Below are positions 16,656 through 24,936 of a DNA stretch of 34,280 bases, one piece after another. The position numbers were made by a program, and so were the translations under genes. The notes beneath the pieces are model-generated. The model was not told the origin of the DNA and did no database searches. It saw only the letters and a program-made list of their open reading frames with translations. Position 1 is the stretch's first letter, and each line of letters starts with the position of its first letter. Source of the DNA: an uncultured Prevotella sp. (lineage in GTDB: Bacteria > Bacteroidota > Bacteroidia > Bacteroidales > Bacteroidaceae). The stretch lies in NCBI GenBank assembly GCA_938028745.1, contig CALIZL010000041.1, positions 1 through 34,280 of the forward strand, read 5' to 3'.

Positions 16656-16800
16656 GCGGTCTGTTTAAATAAAAATTCATTTTGACTGCATGTACAACTA
16701 ACCCCTTTGGGCATCAAAACAAACCTTCGCGAGAATCGATTTTTTGCGGCAAGGCGGGCGGTTAGTGGGCAAAAACGGCACTCACAATGTTAAAATTCGC
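16656..16800. repeat. dispersed direct repeat, right copy
   Basis: Same orientation as 93-240 and sharing the TTTAAATAAAAATTCATTTTG and GAGAATCGATTTTTTGCGGC blocks. It lies just upstream of the T6SS effector island. Confidence 0.85.
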
Positions 16801-16808
16801 ACTGAAAA

Positions 16809-16915
16809 GTTGACAGATTTGGGTTGGTGAGTTGACAGATTTGGGTTGACGAGGCGACAACTTCGGGTTAACGAGGCGACAAGTTTGGGTTGGCGAGTTG
16901 ACAAATTCCAGGTTT
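16809..16915. repeat. 22-bp tandem array of a second sequence type
   Basis: Four full 22-bp units start at 16809, 16831, 16853 and 16875, plus a partial fifth. The motif is of the type GTTGACAGATTTGGGTTGACGA. It resembles the 16-bp array at 3255-3438 in its GTTGACGAG-like words but has a different period. Confidence 0.85.
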
Positions 16916-16953
16916 AAATATCGTTAAAGGGAAAATGTTAGTCCCCTTAATTT

Positions 16954-16985
16954 GTTGCCGTTTTGGATTTATTTTACTAACTTTG
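16954..16985 (+). promoter_or_regulatory. putative promoter of the vgrG island
   Basis: TTG at 16954-16956 (part of TTTGTTG) is followed after 21 bases by TAACTTTG at 16978-16985, matching the Bacteroidetes promoter form. The vgrG ATG is about 75 bases downstream. This is the only strong promoter-like pair I see ahead of the island. Confidence 0.6.
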
Positions 16986-17060
16986 GCTCTCGGAGACAAC
17001 TAAATTGCAAGTCTTCAGCTTTAATTTCCCCCACGACTAGAAACCTCAAAAACAACGCCT

Positions 17061-20000
17061 ATGGACCTGTGGACACCCAACAACGACATCGCCGTGAGCA
17101 TCGGCGGCAAGCTGCTTTTCTCGTTCAAGTCGCTCCGGCTGCACCAACCCATAAACGACCATCACCGCTTTGAGCTCGCCTTGGACTTCGAGGTGGCGGC
17201 CAAGGCCCTGGAAGACGGTACGGAATGGCTCGGCAAGCGCATACAAATCAAGAGGAGGGAGGCGAAATCGCCCCTGTTCGTCGGGGTCGTCACGAAGGTC
17301 AACGCCTGTCGGGAGAACCTGGACAGCGGAGAGGTCCGCGTGTCGGGCTATTCCACCACCTACCTGTTGGAGAACGGCGAGAGCTGCCACTCGTGGCTCG
17401 GCCGCACGCTGGGCGAGATAGTCAGGGAGCTGTGCGCCAAGGCGGGCGTGCAGGCGCAGGTGGAGCCCGAACACGACAAGTCCGTGGGGTACGTCTGCCA
17501 ATATGGGGAGTCAGACTTCACGTTCATCCGGCGGCTGGCCATGAAATACCAGGAGTGGCTGTACTACGACGGCGCCAAGCTGGTTTTCGGGAAGCCGAAG
17601 AAGCCCAAGGCCGTGAAACTGGAGTTCGACACGACGCTCACCTCGTTCGAGATGGGCGTGCAGACGCTGGCCCGGCCCGCCACGGTGTTCTCCTACCTGT
17701 CGAAACACGACCACAGCATGGCTGAAAACACGCCGAACAAGCCCTCGGGGCTCGACCGCCCGGGCAGCAAGGCCTTCCAGACCTCGATGGAGATGTTCAA
17801 GGAACCTGCCTTGCAGTATGCCCACTCGCGCGTGCACTACATGCTGGAGATGGAGATGTACGTGAGGAAGAAACAGGAGGCGGAGGCCGCCGAGTCGCAC
17901 TACGTGGTGGGGACGAGCGGGGAGGCGGGGCTCACCGTGGGTTCGGTGGTGCGGATAACCAGTCCCTTCGGCGAGCGCATGGGCAGCCTGGCGAAGGCCT
18001 CGCTGGGCGAGTACCTCATCGTCGACATCGAGCATTCGGTGGGCGAGGGCAACTATTACGCCAACAGGTTCAGGGCCGTCTCATCGGGTGTGCGCAGCCT
18101 TCCCCTTCCCGACGTGGAGCTGGCCGTGGCCGAAACGCAGATGGCCAGGGTGATAAGCAATGCCGACCCGGAGGGCAAGGGCCGCGTGCAGGTGCGGATG
18201 AACTGGCAGGCGGGCAACATGCACACCGACTGGATACGCGTGATGACGCCCGACGGCGGCGGCTGCCGCGACGGCGTTGAGACCAACCGCGGTTTCGTTT
18301 TCATCCCCGAGGTGGGCGACCACGTGCTGGTGGGGTTCCGCCACGGCGACCCAAACCGCCCGTACGTGATGGGCAGCCTGTTCAACGGAATCACCGGTAA
18401 GGGAGGGGGCGAGGGCAACAACTGCAAGAGCATCTGCACACGCAGCGGCATTAGCATCGCATTCGACGACGACAGTAGGGCGCTGACACTTAGCGACCCT
18501 AGCGGCAACATGGTGTTGATGGATGGGCAGGGGCACATGGAACTTAACGCCCCTAACGGCATCGTAATGAACGCCAGCCGCATAGCGATGAACACTGGTG
18601 GAAACATAACGCTGAACGTTGGCGGCGAGCTGATGGCGAGTGTGGCCGGAGACTGGCTCACAAGCGTAGGTGGTGCGATGAACGCAGTGACTAACAGCTA
18701 CCGAACAACCGTGGTGAACGCTTTGGAAATGTGCAGCTCGTCGGCCTTGTTCAGCACGGAAATGGGCATGCAGCTGCAAGGCGAAACGCTGAACGCCATC
18801 GGCACGAAGAAGTTGCTGATGCACAGCGACGAACAGGTGCTGGCCAATTCGCGCGGACGGATGGACATGAAAAGCGACGGCAGCCTGAACATGGAACAGA
18901 AGGCAGACGACGTGAAGAAGGAGGAGAAAGAACAGATGGCGCTGGCTACGGTGGAGTTCAGGCCCGACGCGGCATATAATGGGGAGTTCGGGTTTGACTG
19001 GCTACGGGTGAAAGATGGAGAACTCTCGGCGGAAACACCGTATAAGAACATCATCGTTGGCGGATATTGTGATGGGGAACGTAACCTTACCCCAAAAGAG
19101 GCCTATGATAAGTTGAAGGAAGAATACGAACACATACCCATTACGTTCAGGAAGGATGAGGAAAGCAAATACTTCGTGCCTTACCTGAACCTCTATTCAA
19201 AGGAATGTGTAGAGGGGATGAAAGTGGATGAGGACGTTCCGAAACCTTGTTATGAGGCATCATTGCGTGTTGTGGTGGACATTAACGAAGATGTGGATAG
19301 GTTGGAGTTCGACTATGACAAGGACATATTTGAGATAGACAAGCCTACGTTGAAAGATAAGGGAAAAACAAAAGATAAAGTGAAGTCGCAAGACGACAAG
19401 GTGAAGATAACCTGCAAGAAAAGTTTCGATGATGAAACAAAAGGCATTATCCGTGTGTTTGCCTACCCAAAGGAGTGTGCTGGTAAACAGATGGCCGACC
19501 AGGTTAGGTTGCGAAGTCTTGCAGGAAAGATAAAGGTTGGGGTGAATGATGAAAAGGCGCAGAAAGAAATGGAGTTTGTGTTGGTGTGTGTGAAGACGGA
19601 GGTAAATTCGGTTGAAATGTTAGGAGAGTTTCCTTCTGAGCACTTGAAACTGCTCAGCAACACCTTACATCAAATGTATCTCAACCCCTCGTTCGAACGA
19701 TATTTGAAGGATGAAAAAGGAAAAGTTATAATCGGTGATAATGGTAAAAAGGAGAATATTGTCCTGGATCTTACTCAAGAGGCTTACTCAGAACAAATAG
19801 AAAAATATAGGGAGGGGAATGTCCTCAGAAAGAATCCCATTCCAAATAACCAAGAGGACCCAAGATACATGACCATCCAACGCTATTTGGATGAAAATTT
19901 GGCAAACTTCCTACGAACGACCTTCTTAGATACCTACCCCCAATACAGCAGTTCTTTCACAATCTTTTCATTTGCAGAAGATGGGGGATTTGGAAAAAAG

Positions 20001-20312
20001 GGACTTCCTGGGTTCTGTGAATTAGCAGCAGACATCAAGACTGGAGAGTTTACACATTTCAAGAAGAATGTTGTACTATTTAAAAATCGTTTGCCTACTA
20101 CCTTATGCCACGAGATATTACACGGATTGGGTTTGCCCCACACGCATCTTGACGTGGTAGAAAACAAAAATGGTGAAATGGAAACAGAAATTATAAAAGA
20201 GAAAGATAAAAAGTATGCGTTTGAGCGTGGAGCAACAGACAACATCATGAGTTATGCAAAAGAAAGAAAAACCACTTGGAATTGGCAGTGGAAAATAGTA
20301 AGGAAAGATTAA
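17061..20312 (+). CDS. vgrG: VgrG spike protein with C-terminal metzincin-like effector domain
   Basis: 1083 residues. The first 630 or so form a Bacteroidetes-type T6SS VgrG: a gp27-like base (about 1-350), an OB fold starting near MARVISNADPEGKG (about 361) and holding FIPEVGDHVLVGFRHGDPNR, then a beta-helix rich in NGIVMNA- and GNITLNVGG-type repeats (about 480-625). A linker with Ig-like beta character (about 630-840) starts near ATVEFRPDAAYNGEFGFDWL. The C-terminal domain carries HEILHGLGLPH at 1017-1027 (H1017, E1018, H1021, G1024, H1027) and NIMSY with Met-turn M1063, the zinc-metzincin signature. So this is an evolved VgrG that probably delivers a protease into a rival's periplasm. 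Base composition drops from GC-rich in the spike to AT-rich in the extension. The first putative immunity gene starts 13 bases after its stop. Confidence 0.9.
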   Translation: MDLWTPNNDIAVSIGGKLLFSFKSLRLHQPINDHHRFELALDFEVAAKALEDGTEWLGKRIQIKRREAKSPLFVGVVTKVNACRENLDSGEVRVSGYSTTYLLENGESCHSWLGRTLGEIVRELCAKAGVQAQVEPEHDKSVGYVCQYGESDFTFIRRLAMKYQEWLYYDGAKLVFGKPKKPKAVKLEFDTTLTSFEMGVQTLARPATVFSYLSKHDHSMAENTPNKPSGLDRPGSKAFQTSMEMFKEPALQYAHSRVHYMLEMEMYVRKKQEAEAAESHYVVGTSGEAGLTVGSVVRITSPFGERMGSLAKASLGEYLIVDIEHSVGEGNYYANRFRAVSSGVRSLPLPDVELAVAETQMARVISNADPEGKGRVQVRMNWQAGNMHTDWIRVMTPDGGGCRDGVETNRGFVFIPEVGDHVLVGFRHGDPNRPYVMGSLFNGITGKGGGEGNNCKSICTRSGISIAFDDDSRALTLSDPSGNMVLMDGQGHMELNAPNGIVMNASRIAMNTGGNITLNVGGELMASVAGDWLTSVGGAMNAVTNSYRTTVVNALEMCSSSALFSTEMGMQLQGETLNAIGTKKLLMHSDEQVLANSRGRMDMKSDGSLNMEQKADDVKKEEKEQMALATVEFRPDAAYNGEFGFDWLRVKDGELSAETPYKNIIVGGYCDGERNLTPKEAYDKLKEEYEHIPITFRKDEESKYFVPYLNLYSKECVEGMKVDEDVPKPCYEASLRVVVDINEDVDRLEFDYDKDIFEIDKPTLKDKGKTKDKVKSQDDKVKITCKKSFDDETKGIIRVFAYPKECAGKQMADQVRLRSLAGKIKVGVNDEKAQKEMEFVLVCVKTEVNSVEMLGEFPSEHLKLLSNTLHQMYLNPSFERYLKDEKGKVIIGDNGKKENIVLDLTQEAYSEQIEKYREGNVLRKNPIPNNQEDPRYMTIQRYLDENLANFLRTTFLDTYPQYSSSFTIFSFAEDGGFGKKGLPGFCELAADIKTGEFTHFKKNVVLFKNRLPTTLCHEILHGLGLPHTHLDVVENKNGEMETEIIKEKDKKYAFERGATDNIMSYAKERKTTWNWQWKIVRKD

Positions 20313-20325
20313 AAATTTAAAAACG

Positions 20326-21120
20326 ATGATCAGATTATTAGTTCTTTTGATAATGGTGCTATTTTCCAATATAAGGGGATGTGCACAGGTTGACAGTATT
20401 AATAACAATAAGGATGAGAATATGGTAAGTAAGTTTGATATCAAAGATTTTTACACTAACAGTGATGAGGCGGGCTTTTACAAATATGTAGCGTACGGAA
20501 AATCAGTAGTGAAACGAGTCCAGTATAATAACAACTTTAAAGTAATTGGATTTATTATGAATAGTGAGTGTCTTTACACGCCGTACCGGTACTATTACAG
20601 GTATGACAAGCAGGGAAATTTGCTACATAGTGTGGATTTCTTCGACAGTTTTCCTATCAGAGAGGAATGCTATTACGATACGTTAGGTCATGTAACGAAA
20701 ACGATAGACCACGACAAGCCTTATAAGTTTAGCTTAGATGATCTTATCAAGAAGATGAAAGAAGAGTATGGATGTGACATCCTGGACAAGGAAAGACTCA
20801 TTAAGGTATATCGGTCGGAAGGGAAGAACGACCTTCATAAGCCTTGGTACGAAGTATGTTGCTTGGAAGACACCAGCGTTTATTATTGCAATAGGTACTT
20901 GATAGACGGCACAACGGGCGAGACATTGTACATGGAGAAGCATGAAAACGTAATGGACGACGATTTGGATGGAATGCGGCTTTATAGGGCAATCAAGGCT
21001 GGTAAGCCAATAACAATACAAGACGAGTACCTTTACGAATTGAAAAAGAAGAAGGGAGGTCAAGATGAGAAAGGGACAAAGAAGAAGGGCAAGAGCTTTT
21101 GGCGAAAGCTGTTTGATTAA
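20326..21120 (+). CDS. putative T6SS immunity protein, exported, paralogue 1
   Basis: 264 residues. An N-terminal signal (MIRLLVLLIMVLF) ends in GCAQ, fitting either cleavage before Q by signal peptidase I or a non-canonical lipobox at C19. The mature part holds YYYRYDKQGNL, YDTLGHV, KPYKFSLDDL, NDLHKPWYEV and LIDGTTGETLY, patterns shared by all six paralogues, and ends in the common basic tail KKKGKSFWRKLFD. I do not recognise a named family. Position immediately after an effector VgrG, export to the periplasm and duplication all suggest immunity to the metzincin domain. It is the most divergent copy in its leader and upstream region. Confidence 0.75.
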   Translation: MIRLLVLLIMVLFSNIRGCAQVDSINNNKDENMVSKFDIKDFYTNSDEAGFYKYVAYGKSVVKRVQYNNNFKVIGFIMNSECLYTPYRYYYRYDKQGNLLHSVDFFDSFPIREECYYDTLGHVTKTIDHDKPYKFSLDDLIKKMKEEYGCDILDKERLIKVYRSEGKNDLHKPWYEVCCLEDTSVYYCNRYLIDGTTGETLYMEKHENVMDDDLDGMRLYRAIKAGKPITIQDEYLYELKKKKGGQDEKGTKKKGKSFWRKLFD

Positions 21121-21252
21121 GGCTTGCCCCGAGCTTTAAGCCAGATTATGCCACGCGAAGGGCAAACGTATATGTGTAACGTCGCAACCACTCAACTCGG
21201 CATGCAACCGCTTATCAATTAAACCTCTATTTGAAACCTAAAATTGGAAGCA

Positions 21253-22041
21253 ATGAGATTGTTTGTTGTCATAATCCTTTCACTATTTGTCTGTACACAA
21301 GGATGTGCACAGACAGATGGTGTTGAACATAATAAAGGAAAGAACATGAAGAGGTACTTTGATATTAAGAATTTTAATGAGAACCAAGACGGAGCAGGTG
21401 ATTATGAATATAAGACCAATGATATGTCGATAAGACAATATACATTGTATGATTCGGATGGTCCATTGACTGGTTATATTGAGGATTGCAGAGAACTCCA
21501 TACACCATACAGCTACTATTATAGGTACGATACAAAGGGAAGATTGCGCCAGATGGCAGTGTCTTTTTGCGGAATGAGTATTGGAAAAGTGTATTTTTAC
21601 GATTCGCTAGGCCGCACAACGGAAACGATAGACTACAGCGAGCCTTATAAGTTTAAGTTGAGCGACCTAATTGAGAAGATGAAAAGGGAATACGGGTGTG
21701 ACTTGCTTGATAAGAAACGGCTTATTGATGTACATCGGTCTAAGGGCGAAAGAGACCTTAAAAGGCCTTGGTACTCGGTGTTTTACCTAGAAGAAGAGCA
21801 TACACACTATGGTGACGAATACCTGATAGATGGCACAACGGGCGAGACATTGTACGTGCTAAAACATGAAGAGTGGAATGAATGTGGAAGTGACATGAGT
21901 GATTACTATGCTATGGTGAAAGGATTGCCCACGACGATAGCAGAAAAGTACCTTTACGATTTGAAAAAGAAAAAGGAGGAACAAGACAAGAAAGGGGCAA
22001 AGAAAAACGGTAAGAGCTTTTGGCGAAAGTTGTTTGATTAA
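21253..22041 (+). CDS. putative T6SS immunity protein, type A, paralogue 2
   Basis: 262 residues from the ATG at 21253; an upstream in-frame TTG at 21244 is less likely. The signal peptide MRLFVVIILSLFVCTQGCAQ is shared with paralogue 4. The first two thirds are nearly the same as paralogue 4; the segment after LIDGTTGETLY (about residues 195-235) diverges, then the conserved tail returns. A stem-loop AGGCTTA/TAAGCCT follows the stop at 22041-22064. The gene is preceded by a 130-base spacer that recurs before paralogue 4. Confidence 0.75.
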   Translation: MRLFVVIILSLFVCTQGCAQTDGVEHNKGKNMKRYFDIKNFNENQDGAGDYEYKTNDMSIRQYTLYDSDGPLTGYIEDCRELHTPYSYYYRYDTKGRLRQMAVSFCGMSIGKVYFYDSLGRTTETIDYSEPYKFKLSDLIEKMKREYGCDLLDKKRLIDVHRSKGERDLKRPWYSVFYLEEEHTHYGDEYLIDGTTGETLYVLKHEEWNECGSDMSDYYAMVKGLPTTIAEKYLYDLKKKKEEQDKKGAKKNGKSFWRKLFD

Positions 22042-22174
22042 GGCTTATATACAGGTCTAAGCCTAGCCTGCATCACTCAGCAGATATACAGGGATGTGTA
22101 ACGCCATCCTCCCTACGCCCCATACTTCCCTTTATCAACAATGCCACTATTAGAAACCCAAAAAACAAGAAGCG

Positions 22175-22960
22175 ATGAGAATGTTAGCTATCATATCCCT
22201 TCTGATGCCTTTCTGTACACAATGTTGTGCCCAGACAGACAGTGTTTACAGCCATAAGGGAAAGAGTATGATACGTTATTTTGACATTGATGATTTTGTA
22301 GCGAAGGCCAAAGGGTCTGACTTTTATGAGTGCATGGAAGGGCACACGAAGGTTACTTGTTTTAAAATTAGTGATACCACTGGTGTTCATGTTGGGTATA
22401 CGGAGAATTGTGAAAGCCTTGATACTCCATACAGCAACTATTACGAGTACGACCTTAAAGGCAGATTGCGTTATAGTTTAGAATCGTTTTACAACGTTAG
22501 CATTAGGAAAAAATGCCATTACGACACCTTGGGACGCGTTGTTCAGATGGAAGATAAAGACAAACCCTATAAGTTCACATTGGAATCGCTCATCAAAAAG
22601 ATGAAGGCTGAGTATGGTTATGACATACTTGATAGGAAGATGACACTGAAGATGTATCGTTCAGAAGGCAAGAACGACCTGCATAAGCCTTGGTACGAGG
22701 TATGGTGTAATGAAGACAGCAGTGGAAGTTATAGCGATCATTTTTTGATAGACGGTACTACGGGTGAAACTTTGTACATGGAGAAACATGTTGATAATCT
22801 CATGTTAATGACACCAGAAGAAGAACTCAAAGCCACGACCAATAAGTTTCCTATTAAATTACAAGATAAATATCTCTACGAACAGAGTAAGAAGAACCAA
22901 CAAGACAAGAAAGGGACGAAGAAAAAGGGCAAGAGCTTTTGGCGAAAGCTGTTTGATTAA
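22175..22960 (+). CDS. putative T6SS immunity protein, type B leader, paralogue 3
   Basis: 261 residues. The signal MRMLAIISLLMPFCTQCCAQ and the upstream spacer match those of paralogues 5 and 6. The body differs from those two: the first 100 residues are distinct (FDIDDFVAKAKG, FYECMEGHTKV), and the EGKNDLHKPWYEV segment is closer to paralogue 1. It therefore looks like a mosaic of a type B leader with a paralogue 1-like middle. It ends in the common KSFWRKLFD tail. Confidence 0.75.
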   Translation: MRMLAIISLLMPFCTQCCAQTDSVYSHKGKSMIRYFDIDDFVAKAKGSDFYECMEGHTKVTCFKISDTTGVHVGYTENCESLDTPYSNYYEYDLKGRLRYSLESFYNVSIRKKCHYDTLGRVVQMEDKDKPYKFTLESLIKKMKAEYGYDILDRKMTLKMYRSEGKNDLHKPWYEVWCNEDSSGSYSDHFLIDGTTGETLYMEKHVDNLMLMTPEEELKATTNKFPIKLQDKYLYEQSKKNQQDKKGTKKKGKSFWRKLFD

Positions 22961-23094
22961 GGTTTGCGTCCGATCTTTAAGCCTGCTTGTGCCACGCTAT
23001 GGGCAACTATATCTGTGTAACGCCACATCCTCTCAACCCGGCATGCAGCCGTTTTATCAATTAAACCTCTATTTGAAACCTAAAATTGGAAGCA

Positions 23095-23883
23095 ATGAGA
23101 TTGTTTATTGTCATAATCCTTTCACTATTTGTCTGTACACAAGGATGTGCGCAGACAGACAGTGTTGAACATAATAAAGGAAAGAAAATGAAGAGGTTCT
23201 TTGATATTAAGAATTTTAATGAGAACCAAGACGGAGCAGGTGATTATGAATATAAGACCAATGATATGTTGATAAGACAATACACATTGTATGATTCAAA
23301 TGGACAATTAACGGCTTATGTGGAGGATTGCAAAGAACTTCATACGCCATATAGTTACTATTATAGATACGATACAAAGGGAAGATTGCGCCAGATGGCA
23401 GTGTCTTTTAGCGGAATGAGTATTGGAAAAGTGTATTTTTACGATTCGCTAGGCCGCACAACGGAAACGATAGACTACAGCGAGCCTTATAAGTTTAAGT
23501 TGAGCGACCTAATTGAGAAGATGAGAAGGGAATACGGATGTGACTTGCTTAATAAGGAAAGAACTTCTGACGTGTCTCGTTCTGAGGGTGAGAGAGACCT
23601 TAAAAGACCGTGGTATTCGGTATATTACTTAGAGGAGGGAAATCATTTGTTTGGTGATGAATACCTGATAGATGGTACAACGGGCGAGACTTTGTATATT
23701 CTGAAACATCAGCCGATATATGAATGGTGGGACGAAATGAAGTATATGAATGCAGTTATAAACAGGTTGCCCATGTTGATAGAAGAAAAGTACCTTTACG
23801 AATTGAACAAGAAGAAGGAAGGACAAGATAAGAAAGGAACAAAGAAAAAAGGTAAGAGCTTTTGGCGAAAGTTGTTTGATTAA
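23095..23883 (+). CDS. putative T6SS immunity protein, type A, paralogue 4
   Basis: 262 residues from the ATG at 23095 (a TTG at 23086 is in frame). A near copy of paralogue 2 including its upstream spacer, which shows that the A-B pair was duplicated as a block. Differences cluster between LIDGTTGETLY and the basic tail, where paralogue 2 has an Asn/Glu/Cys-rich stretch and this one a Trp/Met-rich one. Exported, with the same GCAQ signal end. Confidence 0.75.
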   Translation: MRLFIVIILSLFVCTQGCAQTDSVEHNKGKKMKRFFDIKNFNENQDGAGDYEYKTNDMLIRQYTLYDSNGQLTAYVEDCKELHTPYSYYYRYDTKGRLRQMAVSFSGMSIGKVYFYDSLGRTTETIDYSEPYKFKLSDLIEKMRREYGCDLLNKERTSDVSRSEGERDLKRPWYSVYYLEEGNHLFGDEYLIDGTTGETLYILKHQPIYEWWDEMKYMNAVINRLPMLIEEKYLYELNKKKEGQDKKGTKKKGKSFWRKLFD

Positions 23884-24015
23884 GGCTTATATATAGGTCT
23901 AAGCCTAGCCTGCACCACTCAACAGATATACAGGGATGTGTAACGCCATCCTCCATACGCCCCATACTTCCCTTTGTCAACAATGCCACTATTAGAAACC
24001 AAAAAACAAGAAGCG

Positions 24016-24801
24016 ATGAGAATGTTAGCTATCATATCCCTTCTGATGCCTTTCTGTACACTATGTTGTGCACAGACAAACAGTGTTTATAACTATAAAG
24101 GAAAGAGCATGATACGTTATTTTGACATTGAAGAGTTTAAAAGGAAGTCTACAACAAGCAGTGGTTATGATTGTGTAGAAGGTGGTATGAGGGTGTCTTA
24201 TCTTAAAAGGTATGATTCTAAGGATAAGGTAATTGGGTATGCGGAGTGGCGTGAAGGTATTAACACTCCTTACGGCTACTACTATGAGTACGACCTTAGA
24301 GGTCGGTTAATCCATAACATTACATTATTTCAAGCATTCGACATAGGTAAAGAGTGTTATTACGATACGCTGGGACGTACAATAAAAACGATCGATCATG
24401 ATATACCTTACAAGTTTACTTTGGATGCATTTATTGAGAAAATGAAGAATGAATATGGTTATGATGTCGAGGATAGAAAAAAGGTTAATCTCCTAGAACG
24501 TGATGAAGGAAAAGAGGACTTACACAGACCTTGGTATGAGGTTTTATGTACGAATGAACCAAATGGACTTTATGGTGAGCGCTTTTTGATAGACGGCACG
24601 ACAGGAGAAACCTTATATATAGAGCGAGATGTATATATAGACAGAGAAGGAGACGGAAAGTACATTGAAGATATGCTTGCAGGAAGGCCTGTAACAATAC
24701 AAGAAAAGTATCTTTATGAACAGAAAAAGAAAAAGGAGGAACAAGACAAGAAAGGGACAAAGAAAAAGGGTAAGAGCTTTTGGCGAAAGTTGTTTGATTA
24801 A
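24016..24801 (+). CDS. putative T6SS immunity protein, type B, paralogue 5
   Basis: 261 residues from the ATG at 24016. A longer frame from a TTG at 23974 would add 14 residues encoded by the duplicated spacer and disrupt the signal peptide, so it is rejected. The signal is MRMLAIISLLMPFCTLCCAQ. The body (FDIEEFKRKSTT, GYDCVEGGMRV, TIDHDIPYKFTLDAFIEKM) is closely similar to paralogue 6. It ends in the common tail. Confidence 0.75.
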   Translation: MRMLAIISLLMPFCTLCCAQTNSVYNYKGKSMIRYFDIEEFKRKSTTSSGYDCVEGGMRVSYLKRYDSKDKVIGYAEWREGINTPYGYYYEYDLRGRLIHNITLFQAFDIGKECYYDTLGRTIKTIDHDIPYKFTLDAFIEKMKNEYGYDVEDRKKVNLLERDEGKEDLHRPWYEVLCTNEPNGLYGERFLIDGTTGETLYIERDVYIDREGDGKYIEDMLAGRPVTIQEKYLYEQKKKKEEQDKKGTKKKGKSFWRKLFD

Positions 24802-24936
24802 GGCATATATATATGGGTCTAAGCCTAGCCTGCACCACTCAGCAGATATACTGGGCTGTGTAACGCCATCCTCCCTACGCCCCATACTTCCCTTTATCAA
24901 CAATGCCACTATTAGAAACCCAAAAAACAAGAAGCG

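Noticed and set aside
17511..18824. Minus-strand ORFs of 174-247 residues under vgrG
   Set aside because: Shadows created by high GC3 in the spike part of vgrG; sequences are His/Arg/Ala-rich without motifs.
23974..24015. Upstream extension of paralogue 5 from TTG
   Set aside because: The 14 extra residues come from the duplicated spacer and would precede the signal peptide; sister copies start at the ATG.
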